A stretch of DNA of 6,081 nt from an uncultured Alistipes sp. (GTDB taxonomy: Bacteria; Bacteroidota; Bacteroidia; Bacteroidales; Rikenellaceae). Positions 1-5,965 of this stretch are shown piece after piece. The stretch is taken from assembly GCA_947174575.1 (NCBI GenBank), contig CAMWJM010000084.1, positions 1 through 6,081 of the forward strand, given 5' to 3'. Position numbers and translations under genes: made by a program. Every line of letters starts with the position of its first letter. Position 1 is the first letter of the stretch. The notes beneath the pieces are model-generated. The model made no database searches, was not told the DNA's origin, and saw only the letters and a program-made list of their open reading frames with translations.

Positions 1-44
1 CCCGCCATGATGACGCAATAGTTGTTGCTGCGTTTGGTGGTCAT
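1..44 (-). CDS. N-terminus of a sugar-phosphate nucleotidyltransferase, probably mannose-1-phosphate guanylyltransferase (cut by window edge)
   Basis: Reading leftward from an ATG at 44-42, the first 14 codons give MTTKRSNNYCVIMA and the next codon begins GG. The run NYCVIMA followed by glycine matches the start of the nucleotide-binding loop of nucleotidyltransferases. The YCVIMAGG form is typical of Bacteroidetes mannose-1-phosphate guanylyltransferase, which makes GDP-mannose from mannose-1-phosphate and GTP for cell-surface glycans. A TAnnTTTG promoter element lies about 19 nt upstream of the ATG in the same orientation, which supports a real divergent gene. Only 14 residues are visible, so another nucleotidyltransferase of the same fold is possible. 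The gene continues left of the window. Confidence 0.6.
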   Translation of the reverse strand, partial: MTTKRSNNYCVIMA

Positions 45-56
45 ATCTTCGAAATG

Positions 57-90
57 TTTCTACAAAGATAAAAATATTTTCGTAACTTTG
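57..90 (+). promoter_or_regulatory. Bacteroidetes-type promoter for pssA and the downstream operon
   Basis: TAACTTTG at 83-90 matches the TAnnTTTG -7 consensus exactly. A TTTC at 57-60, 22 bp upstream, is an imperfect -33 TTTG. The spacer is AT-rich and contains the 10-bp palindrome AAAATATTTT at 71-80. Transcription would be expected to start within about 4-8 bases after position 90. That leaves roughly 26-30 bases of leader before the ATG at 124 but almost none before the ATG at 97, which helps decide the pssA start. Confidence 0.6.
63..70 (-). promoter_or_regulatory. Bacteroidetes-type -7 element for the leftward nucleotidyltransferase gene
   Basis: On the minus strand this reads TATCTTTG, an exact match to the TAnnTTTG -7 consensus of the Bacteroidetes primary sigma factor. 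It ends 18 bases before the ATG at 44, which would give a short leader. No clear TTTG -33 element is visible at the expected distance (around 89-94), so the promoter is supported by the -7 element and gene position only. Confidence 0.5.
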
Positions 91-123
91 CCGTCTATGC
101 GGAATGAAATTTTTCACCCTCCC

Positions 124-831
124 ATGAAAGTCAAACTCTTTACCATACCCAATCTGTTGACCCTCGGCAACCTCTTGTGCGGGGCTTCGGGCGTCGTCGC
201 GGCGCTCTGGCAGGGCGACCTGACGCTCGCTTTCGCGCTGATGCTCGTCGCGGCGGGGTTCGACTTCTGCGACGGGCTGGTCGCGCGGGCGCTGGGACAG
301 GAAGGGCCTATGGGCATCCAGCTCGACTCGCTGGCCGACGACATCTCGTTCGGGCTGCTGCCCGCCGCCGTGCTGTTCGTGCTCTGGCAGCGCATGCCCG
401 GGGCGTGGCTGCCCCCGAGCGCCGGTTTCGGGGTCTTCGTCGTGGCGGCTTTCGCCGCCCTGCGTCTGGCGAAGTTCAACATCGACCCCACGCAGCACAC
501 GGAGTTCTGCGGCTTGCCGTCGCCCGCCGCCGCGATCTTCTGCGCGTCGCTCGGGCTGCTCGCCGAGCGGCAGGGGCTGACGCTGCCCCGCGAAGCCGTG
601 CTGGTCGTTGCGCTGGGCGTCGGGCTGTTGATGATCTCGCCCGTGAGGATGTTCGCCCTCAAGTTCCGCAGCTACGGGTGGCGGGGCAACGAGGTGCGTT
701 ATTCGTTCGTGATTTGCAGCGTCGCGGCGCTCGTCGTGTGGCGCTGGTGGGCCGTGCCGGCCGTCGTGGCGGCCTATGCGGGCCTCTCCGCCGTGCTGTG
801 GCTCGCCGGACGATGCGGAAGTTCCAAATAG
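124..831 (+). CDS. pssA: CDP-diacylglycerol--serine O-phosphatidyltransferase
   Basis: This inner-membrane enzyme transfers a phosphatidyl group from CDP-diacylglycerol to L-serine, giving phosphatidylserine, the precursor of phosphatidylethanolamine. The 235-residue protein carries a complete CDP-alcohol phosphotransferase signature: D47xxD50G51xxA54R55, G64xxxD68xxxD72, with the exact family spacing. The conserved aspartates bind the metal and the CDP moiety. Also typical of PssA are the RLAKFNID stretch near residues 114-121 and GLPSPAAA near residues 130-137. Several hydrophobic stretches (residues 13-29, 33-47, 76-86, 101-117, 133-147, 157-171, 194-226) fit a multi-span membrane protein. 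I chose the ATG at 124 (MKVKLFTIPNLLTLGN) because it gives the usual family N-terminus and suits the promoter at 83-90. An in-frame ATG at 97 would be nearly leaderless, and a TTG at 22 lies upstream of the promoter. It is the first gene of a probable three-gene envelope operon; no Shine-Dalgarno sequence is seen. Confidence 0.93.
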   Translation: MKVKLFTIPNLLTLGNLLCGASGVVAALWQGDLTLAFALMLVAAGFDFCDGLVARALGQEGPMGIQLDSLADDISFGLLPAAVLFVLWQRMPGAWLPPSAGFGVFVVAAFAALRLAKFNIDPTQHTEFCGLPSPAAAIFCASLGLLAERQGLTLPREAVLVVALGVGLLMISPVRMFALKFRSYGWRGNEVRYSFVICSVAALVVWRWWAVPAVVAAYAGLSAVLWLAGRCGSSK

Positions 832-840
832 CATTGCGGC

Positions 841-2970
841 ATGCGGGGGTGGTCGAATAGATTCGTTCGGGTCGGATTGCTCGCGGCGCTGGCCGCGCTG
901 CCACTGGGCGCATCCGCCCAGCTCGACGCCCGCTCGATCCTCCGCGCCCAGCAGCACGGGCAGCAGCCCGACGTCTACGGCTCCAACCCCTATGAATCCG
1001 ACGAGGAGGCCGGCATGATCCGGGATACGGCCAAGAAGGAGAAGAAGATCCGCAAACCCCTCGAATCCTACTTCTTCAGCGACTCCGTCCGTGCGCTCAA
1101 CAACTTCAAGTGGCACGTCGGCCGCGACCGCAACCGCGTGGAGATCGGGCCGCTCGACACCACGCTCACCGACTTCAGGATCGACTATCCGTTCTACCTC
1201 CACGACGTGGGCGACATGGCCCAGGGCGCCCTGGGCCAGACTTCGCTGCCGATCGACTACTTCCGGCGGCCGCAGTCGTTCGACTTCTCGTTCGCCGATC
1301 CCTACTACGCCTATACGTTCGACATGGAGAACGTGCCGTTCTACAACACCAAGCGGCCCCTCATCCGCATGGGCTACATCGAGTCGGGCCAGAAACGCTA
1401 TCGCGAGGAGAATTTCAACATCATGGTGGCGCAGAACGTGTCGCCCACTACGGGGTTCAATGTCGACTACCGCTCGCACGGCACGCGGGGTCTCTATGCC
1501 TGGTCGCGCACCAAGAACCACAACCTCTCCGTGGCTTTCAGCCACACGGGCAAGCGCTATTCGATCCATGCGGCCTACTACAATAACCACATCGAGCAGC
1601 AGGAGAACGGCGGCGTGGTGGGTACGTGGGCCGTGGCCGACACCACATTCCAGCTCCCCTCGGGCGTGCCCATGAAGCTCGCCGACGCCCAGGCCCGCAA
1701 CCTCTACCGCAACAACGCGTTCTTCCTGACCCAGTCTTACGGCATCCCCCTGCAGCGCATGACCGAAAGCGACTTCTCGATGGCCGGGCTATCGGCCGTC
1801 TATGTGGGTCATTCGTTCCAATACAGCTCGTGGAGCAAAGTCTACACCGACATCCGGGCCGAGTACACCGATGAGCGCGACCACCGCGACGAAGAGGGCA
1901 ATTTCGTGGCGAAGACGGACGAGTATTACAACGATTGGTATATCAATCCTGCGCAGTCGCGCGATTCGCTCTACGAGCGGGTCATCTCCAACCGCTTTTT
2001 CGTCCAGGCCCAGCCGTGGGATCGCAACGGCGTGGTCGGCACGATCGACGCCGGCGTGGGGCTGGATCTGCACCTCTATTCGCAGTTCGGCGCCGGCGAC
2101 TACCTGTCCGGCCGCTATCGTAAGGATAAGCGTACCAGCTATTTCGCCTACGGCTCGGTCGGCGGCAAGATCAAGAAATACGTCGACTGGGACGCCGACG
2201 TCAAATTCTACCCCTCGGGCTACCGGGGCGGCGACTTGAGCATCGGCGCGCATGTGGCGCTCACCGGATTCATCCGCCGGCATCCGCTGGTGCTCGAAGG
2301 GCGTTTCTCCATGGAGCGCCGGTCGCCCTCCTACTGGCAGGAGCACATGTTCTCGAACCACTTCATGTGGTCGGCGCCGCTGGAGAAGGAGAACGAAACG
2401 CGCTTCGAGGTCGATTTCTCGTTGCCCGATTTCGCGTTCGAGGCGAAGTTCCGGCAGAGCGTGGTGGGCAACAAAATCTACTACGACTCCGACAGCCATG
2501 TCGCCCAGAGCGGCGGGAGCGTCGGTTTGACGAGCGTCTATGCGCGCAAGGATTTCCGTCTGCGCGGACTCCACCTCGACCACCGGGTGCTGCTGCAGTG
2601 GAGCACCGACCAGGCGGCCGTGCCCGTGCCGCTGGTGAGCGCCTATCTCTCGTACTACTACGAGTTCTGGGTGGTGCGCGACGTGCTGCGTCTGCAGATC
2701 GGGCTGGACGGACGCTACCACACCCGCTATCATGCACCCAGCTACAACCCTGCTCTGTCGGTGTTCTACAACCAGCGCGAGGTCGACGTGGGCAACTATC
2801 CCTATGTCGACGCTTTCGTCATGGGCAAGTGGAAAAGAATGCGAATCTTCCTCAAATACCAGCATCTGAACCGGGGTCTGTTCGGCAACGGCGAGTATTT
2901 CGCGCTGGCCGGCTATCCGCTCAACCCGGGCATGTTCAAGATCGGTATTTCGTGGGGATTCTACGATTAG
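841..2970 (+). CDS. Putative porin, outer-membrane beta-barrel (Porin_10-like family)
   Basis: The 709-residue protein has an N-terminal signal peptide: basic residues at positions 2-10, a hydrophobic core at about 11-22, and a likely cleavage ASA|Q after residue 26. After a short polar stretch, the mature part is rich in Tyr, Phe and Trp with alternating polar/hydrophobic segments, as expected for amphipathic beta-strands. It ends in an aromatic strand (FKIGISWGFYD), a usual outer-membrane barrel ending. The early motif with PLDTTLTDFRIDYPFY followed by a Gly/Ala-rich segment resembles the Bacteroidetes putative porin family (Pfam Porin_10), and the length fits that family. Its substrate is unknown. 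It has no plug-like N-terminal domain, so it is not a TonB-dependent SusC-type receptor. The start lies 9 nt after the pssA stop, so the two genes are probably co-transcribed. Sure of a barrel protein; somewhat less sure of the exact family. Confidence 0.82.
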   Translation: MRGWSNRFVRVGLLAALAALPLGASAQLDARSILRAQQHGQQPDVYGSNPYESDEEAGMIRDTAKKEKKIRKPLESYFFSDSVRALNNFKWHVGRDRNRVEIGPLDTTLTDFRIDYPFYLHDVGDMAQGALGQTSLPIDYFRRPQSFDFSFADPYYAYTFDMENVPFYNTKRPLIRMGYIESGQKRYREENFNIMVAQNVSPTTGFNVDYRSHGTRGLYAWSRTKNHNLSVAFSHTGKRYSIHAAYYNNHIEQQENGGVVGTWAVADTTFQLPSGVPMKLADAQARNLYRNNAFFLTQSYGIPLQRMTESDFSMAGLSAVYVGHSFQYSSWSKVYTDIRAEYTDERDHRDEEGNFVAKTDEYYNDWYINPAQSRDSLYERVISNRFFVQAQPWDRNGVVGTIDAGVGLDLHLYSQFGAGDYLSGRYRKDKRTSYFAYGSVGGKIKKYVDWDADVKFYPSGYRGGDLSIGAHVALTGFIRRHPLVLEGRFSMERRSPSYWQEHMFSNHFMWSAPLEKENETRFEVDFSLPDFAFEAKFRQSVVGNKIYYDSDSHVAQSGGSVGLTSVYARKDFRLRGLHLDHRVLLQWSTDQAAVPVPLVSAYLSYYYEFWVVRDVLRLQIGLDGRYHTRYHAPSYNPALSVFYNQREVDVGNYPYVDAFVMGKWKRMRIFLKYQHLNRGLFGNGEYFALAGYPLNPGMFKIGISWGFYD

Positions 2971-3018
2971 CCGCCATGACCTCCGTAGGGGGGCGTGCCG
3001 CCTGAAAATCGATGGCCT

Positions 3019-3714
3019 ATGTTCGAACCTATGTTCAAAAAGACAGCTGCCGCACTTGCGGTTCTCCTGGTTCTCGCCGCCTTCTGGGCCTCCGACACCT
3101 CTACCGCCACCGATCCCGCCGAGACCGGCATCTTCAGCAGCGGCTACTCCCTGCTGTCGGACGACGACTATGTCATTTCGCCCTACGACGAACTGATGCG
3201 CGGCATCTGCGAACCGGAGGGGCACGACTGGCGGCTGATGTCGGCCATCGCCTACCACGAATCGCGCTTCCGTTCCTACCTCGTTTCGCCGCGGGGTGCG
3301 CGGGGCCTGATGCAGATCATGCCCTCCGTAGCGCGGCAGTTCGGCGTGCCCGTCGAGACGGCGGCCGACCCCACCACCAACGTGTGGCTGGCCTGCAAGC
3401 TGCTCACCCGCATCGAGGAGGGCCTTTACATGGCCTACGGCACGCCCGACGAAGATCGTCTGCGCATCGTCCTGGCCTCGTACAACAGCGGCCTGGGCCA
3501 TGTCAACGACGCGCGGCGCCTGGCCCGCTTCTACGGCGAGAATCCCGATTCGTGGGAGGTGGTCAAGCACTATCTGCGGATGAAGTCGCGGCCCGAATTC
3601 TATCGCCACCGGGTCGTTAAGTGCGGTCGTTTCGCCGGCAGCCGCCAGACCCAGGCCTATGTCGACGACGTGGTCGAGCACTACCGCATCTATTGCTGCA
3701 TGGCCGAGCGTTGA
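3019..3714 (+). CDS. GH23-type lytic transglycosylase, membrane-anchored or exported
   Basis: Lytic transglycosylases cleave the MurNAc-GlcNAc bond of peptidoglycan, forming 1,6-anhydroMurNAc ends. In this 231-residue protein the SLT fold motifs occur in the usual order. The catalytic Glu81 is in YHESRF, followed by SPRGARGLMQIMP (about residues 90-102), ASYNSGLGHV (153-162, the counterpart of AYNAG), and a closing Tyr-containing helix, AYVDDVVEHY (213-222). A hydrophobic segment at about residues 9-23 after two lysines is a signal peptide or anchor, so it acts in the periplasm. There is no substrate-binding MltF-type N-terminal domain, so this is a minimal catalytic form. The ATG at 3019 is chosen; ATG 3031 (MFKKTAAALAV) is nearly as good, and a GTG at 2995 is less likely. 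It begins 48 nt after the porin stop with no obvious promoter between, which suggests the third gene of the pssA operon. Confidence 0.88.
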   Translation: MFEPMFKKTAAALAVLLVLAAFWASDTSTATDPAETGIFSSGYSLLSDDDYVISPYDELMRGICEPEGHDWRLMSAIAYHESRFRSYLVSPRGARGLMQIMPSVARQFGVPVETAADPTTNVWLACKLLTRIEEGLYMAYGTPDEDRLRIVLASYNSGLGHVNDARRLARFYGENPDSWEVVKHYLRMKSRPEFYRHRVVKCGRFAGSRQTQAYVDDVVEHYRIYCCMAER

Positions 3715-3731
3715 GCGAAAAAGTCGGGTGA

Positions 3732-3745
3732 AAAACGGCTTTCCG
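3732..3745 (+). repeat. Left arm of a 14-bp perfect inverted repeat
   Basis: AAAACGGCTTTCCG here is the exact reverse complement of 4241-4254. It begins 17 bases after the lytic transglycosylase stop and directly abuts the end of the FISUMP-like fragment. With one mismatch, the similarity extends two further bases outward (3729-3730 against 4256-4257). Confidence 0.6.
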
Positions 3746-3746
3746 G

Positions 3747-3941
3747 TAGATGCTGGACGCAGCGCACGGAACGGCCATTGGCGCGATTCCCATTGTTCAG
3801 CGGGTTCACGTTGCCCGACCCGAACCACAAGGTGCCTGCGTTGACATTGCCTGCGGCGTACGACGAGGACGAGGCGTAATTGCCCTCCGTGCCGACGGCC
3901 GTCAAGGCTCCCGACGTGCGGTCGCGGTAGCCCGCGGGAAC
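3747..3941 (-). pseudogene. C-terminal FISUMP-like fragment; possible DGR template or variable repeat (orphan/relict)
   Basis: Translated on the minus strand, this stretch reads as the end of a FISUMP (Fibrobacter succinogenes major paralogous, C-type-lectin-like) domain. It runs from VPAGYRDRTSGALTAVGTEG through SSSSYAAGNVNAG and SGNVNPLNNGNRANG to SVRCVQHLP. The closing SVRCV is the family's hallmark. The open frame continues to a TAG at 3692-3690, already inside the antisense of the lytic transglycosylase gene. Upstream the similarity stops, there is no in-frame ATG before the TAA at 4016-4014, and the N-terminal half of the domain is absent, so this is not an intact gene. Nine Asn codons (AAC/AAT) fall within 35 residues (about 3881-3777), which is striking in GC-rich DNA. 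FISUMP-type C-termini are known DGR targets, and template repeats are rich in AAC/AAT at positions that become variable. The Trp usual after GNY in the family is Ala here. A plain decayed FISUMP gene end remains possible. Confidence 0.6.
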
Positions 3942-3988
3942 CGTGCGTAGCAATCGCTGGGATGAATGACGGAAAGGAACAAATCGAT

Positions 3989-4014
3989 AAATAATAGGGA
4001 ACCAGCTGTTATTT
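3989..4014. terminator. Weak AT-rich hairpin, possible terminator
   Basis: AAATAATAG (3989-3997) can pair with CTGTTATTT (4006-4014) through 9 pairs, one a G-T wobble, around an 8-base loop. The flanks are AT-rich. It could end transcription on the plus strand after the lytic transglycosylase, but it lies 275 bp past that stop and has no strong T-run. Confidence 0.2.
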
Positions 4015-4210
4015 TATTCATTGCTGTAACTCTCCGTCAAACTGGAGTGTATAACTAACGACCCGGCAGACAGCCCGTAGCTACCGGTTTCCGAACGGTC
4101 GCGATTCCTCGACGAAAGCATCTCGGAATATACGACCTCGCGGATGCTCGATCCTCTTCGCTCTCTGCGTTTTCTATCGTCAGTGGATTGCTGAATCTAC
4201 CTGCCGCGCT

Positions 4211-4232
4211 GGCAGGAGCCGTGACCCCTGCC
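4211..4232. other. GC-rich hairpin downstream of the lipoprotein gene
   Basis: GGCAGGAG (4211-4218) and CCCCTGCC (4225-4232) form an 8-pair stem, including one wobble, with a 6-base loop. It lies 21-42 bases past the lipoprotein stop in the direction of its transcription. No T-run follows on the minus strand, so it is not a classical terminator, though it could protect the 3' end of the mRNA. CTGCC at 4201-4205 offers an alternative pairing with 4211-4215. Confidence 0.3.
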
Positions 4233-4240
4233 ACTCCGGG

Positions 4241-4254
4241 CGGAAAGCCGTTTT
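4241..4254 (-). repeat. Right arm of the 14-bp perfect inverted repeat
   Basis: CGGAAAGCCGTTTT is the reverse complement of 3732-3745. It overlaps the lipoprotein stop codon (4255-4253) by two bases. Read in the direction of the lipoprotein, the same AAAACGGCTTTCCG sequence therefore follows the stop of each of the two convergent genes. Confidence 0.6.
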
Positions 4255-5917
4255 ACAAATCCGCGTAATCGTAGATCAACTCGAAGTCGTCCAGCCACAG
4301 ACAGCTCTGCGTCGAGCCTACGAAGTAGTCGCCCCAGCGCGAGGCCGAGCAGACCAGAACCAGGTGCGTGGGCGCGGTGCCCGTGTCGCGCCAGTCGATC
4401 GGAACGGTGAACTGCCGCCACTCGCCGACGGTGCGGTCGAGGATCAGTTCGCCGTAGCCCATCACGCGCGGATTGTCCTTGTCGAAGAGCTTCTGGGTCG
4501 CTTTCTTCGTGCGGATCTGCACGGGCGACTCGGCCGTACCCTCGTCCTCCTCGGGTGTCCAGGTGCCCAGGGCGATGTAGATCGAACCCTCGTCCATGTC
4601 GTCGTTGGTCAGCGTCAGCCCCGGGGGCATCGCGATGTTCTTCAGGTCGATGTCGATCTGTCCCTGCGTATACTTCATCCAGCCGCGCAGCGCTATGGGG
4701 TGCGTGGCGAACGGACGCCCGAAGTTGAGGATGCCGTCGGTGCCGTCGGTCTTCTCGTAGGTGCCCACGAAGATGTTGCCCGCCGCGAATTTGCCGACGC
4801 CGAACACCGATGCGAATGTCGAGGTCAGCTTCGCCGACGTGGCGCCCGCCGAGCCGGGACGGATGTCGGCGCTGCCCTCGCAGATCGTGGCGCCCACCGT
4901 CGCCGAGCCTTTGTTGCCGCTGTCCCAGAACGCCTGCTCCTCGGAGAGATAGGGGTAGAGCACCTTGCCCGGCTGGCTCCACTCCTCGAACCCGCAGTTG
5001 GGCAGCGGCAGGGGCGCTTCTGTGGTGAAAGACTCGATCTGCGTCGTGTCGTCGTTGGAGTAGGCCACCGCTTCGTAGGCGGTTCGCGGCAGCAAACCCC
5101 GGAGTTGGGTCGAGAACGATCCGCCGTCGAACACGAGATGCTCCTCCGGCACCTCGATCCACTCCTCGGCCCCCTGCTCGCGGTAGCGGAAGCCTAATCG
5201 CGTGCCGCTCAAGCCGTCGGCCCGCAGCCACGCCGAGTGCGTCCAGGCGTCGATGCCCGCGAAGGTCACCTTCACTTCGGTGTATTCCGTATCCAGATGC
5301 CACTCCCACGTGCGTCCGTGGTAGGTCACGTCCACCTCGCAGCTGCCGTTATCGAAGTTCAGCAGGTCGAGGTTCGTGTCGTCCAACACCGTGTCGTCGA
5401 TATGGGTCATGGTCGTGATGTCGCGCGGCCCCAGTTTGAGCGCCGTGACCCTCACCTGCGAGAGGTCTTCGAATCCGACATATACTTTGGCCGTCAGGTT
5501 CGCCAAATCCCACTCCGTGGCGCCGATCTGCCCCTCTACGGTGAATGTGCGGGGTATGGTCTGCTGCGCCTCGATCGTCCACAGATAGTTCTGGTAGATC
5601 GAGAGGTTGACATAGAGCGGGGTAGTGAGGTCGTGGCGTCCTACGATCTCGACCGTGTTGCCGTCGTCGTCCGTGATCCGGGCTTCGTCGGTGATCTTGC
5701 ACTCGGTGATCTCCACGGCCAGGATGTCGGTCGTCTCCTCCAGCGGCAGGATCACCCTCCGTGCCGCCGCGTCGATCGTCGGCTGGCCCGCGAGACCGTC
5801 GGCCGCGATGCGCTCCACCGAGCACACCACCACAGGGTAGGGGATGTCGTTGACGATGCAGCCCGAGAGCAGCCCGGCCAGCAGCAGCATTATTATATGG
5901 AGTCCCGGTCGTGTCAT
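4253..5917 (-). CDS. PCMD-domain lipoprotein (putative carbohydrate-metabolism domain)
   Basis: The 554-residue protein starts with a lipoprotein signal, MTRPGLHIIMLLLAGLLSGC; the lipobox LSGC gives an acylated Cys20. Residues about 25-210 look like beta-rich, Ig-like modules, followed by a fibronectin-III-like segment at about 215-300 (FTTEAPLP at its end). Residues 307-552 resemble the PCMD domain (PF13201) common in gut Bacteroidetes. The segment opens with NCGFEEW and contains RGWMKYTQG, with SRWGDYFVGS and LWLDDFELIYD close to the C-terminus. PCMD structures are jelly-roll-like and a role in glycan binding or breakdown is suspected; no catalytic residues can be assigned. It is probably on the outer membrane. 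The residues just after Cys20 (IVNDI) lack the acidic cluster of the known Bacteroidetes surface-export signal, so surface exposure is uncertain. The start is firm: an in-frame TAA at 5935-5933 precedes the ATG with no other ATG between. The gene stands alone, convergent with the lytic transglycosylase. Confidence 0.85.
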   Translation of the reverse strand: MTRPGLHIIMLLLAGLLSGCIVNDIPYPVVVCSVERIAADGLAGQPTIDAAARRVILPLEETTDILAVEITECKITDEARITDDDGNTVEIVGRHDLTTPLYVNLSIYQNYLWTIEAQQTIPRTFTVEGQIGATEWDLANLTAKVYVGFEDLSQVRVTALKLGPRDITTMTHIDDTVLDDTNLDLLNFDNGSCEVDVTYHGRTWEWHLDTEYTEVKVTFAGIDAWTHSAWLRADGLSGTRLGFRYREQGAEEWIEVPEEHLVFDGGSFSTQLRGLLPRTAYEAVAYSNDDTTQIESFTTEAPLPLPNCGFEEWSQPGKVLYPYLSEEQAFWDSGNKGSATVGATICEGSADIRPGSAGATSAKLTSTFASVFGVGKFAAGNIFVGTYEKTDGTDGILNFGRPFATHPIALRGWMKYTQGQIDIDLKNIAMPPGLTLTNDDMDEGSIYIALGTWTPEEDEGTAESPVQIRTKKATQKLFDKDNPRVMGYGELILDRTVGEWRQFTVPIDWRDTGTAPTHLVLVCSASRWGDYFVGSTQSCLWLDDFELIYDYADL

Positions 5918-5939
5918 AATTATAAATGAGAATTATAAA
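5918..5939 (-). promoter_or_regulatory. Leader of the lipoprotein gene with a duplicated AATTATAAA element
   Basis: AATTATAAA occurs at 5918-5926 and again at 5931-5939, separated by four bases, immediately upstream of the lipoprotein ATG. On the coding strand both read TTTATAATT. No good TAnnTTTG -7 element is visible upstream of this gene, so the true promoter is unclear. The first copy probably serves as the AT-rich ribosome-loading leader usual in Bacteroidetes; the second may be part of a promoter or operator. Confidence 0.35.
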
Positions 5940-5965
5940 CCAGAGTCGAAAATGGAGATTTTTTT

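Larger units (their letters stand above)
3715..4252. other. 538-bp spacer between convergent genes holding a FISUMP/DGR-like relict
   Basis: No complete gene is visible here on either strand. The left part (3747-3941) contains the FISUMP-like fragment described separately. The middle (about 3960-4020) is AT-rich with a weak hairpin. The right part (4014-4252) has two overlapping open frames on the minus strand without convincing starts, described under findings. A 14-bp inverted repeat sits near both ends. The size and remnant content suggest an accessory insertion that has decayed, rather than a simple terminator region. Confidence 0.5.

Noticed and set aside
22..123. N-terminal extension of pssA from TTG 22 or ATG 97
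   Set aside because: The promoter -7 element at 83-90 lies inside the longer form, and the first 14 codons of the divergent gene overlap its start. The family N-terminus begins at ATG 124.
1789..3828. 679-codon open frame on the minus strand across the porin and lytic transglycosylase
   Set aside because: It is antisense to two well-supported genes with clear family motifs. Its translation is rich in His, Arg, Val and Ala with no recognisable domain, typical of a mirror frame in GC-rich genes.
3715..4252. An insertion sequence with a transposase remnant
   Set aside because: No transposase-like motif or target-site duplication is visible. Only the 14-bp inverted repeat points that way, and it is reported separately.
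4364..5197. 277-codon plus-strand open frame antisense to the lipoprotein
   Set aside because: Low-complexity Arg/Gly/Val/Leu composition and no motif; the opposite strand encodes a convincing lipoprotein with lipobox and PCMD domain.
4197..5309. 370-codon minus-strand frame overlapping the lipoprotein in another frame
   Set aside because: Shifted reading of the lipoprotein gene, with Arg/Gly-rich low-complexity translation. It does not suggest a real overlapping gene or a frameshift, because the lipoprotein frame is intact from start to stop.
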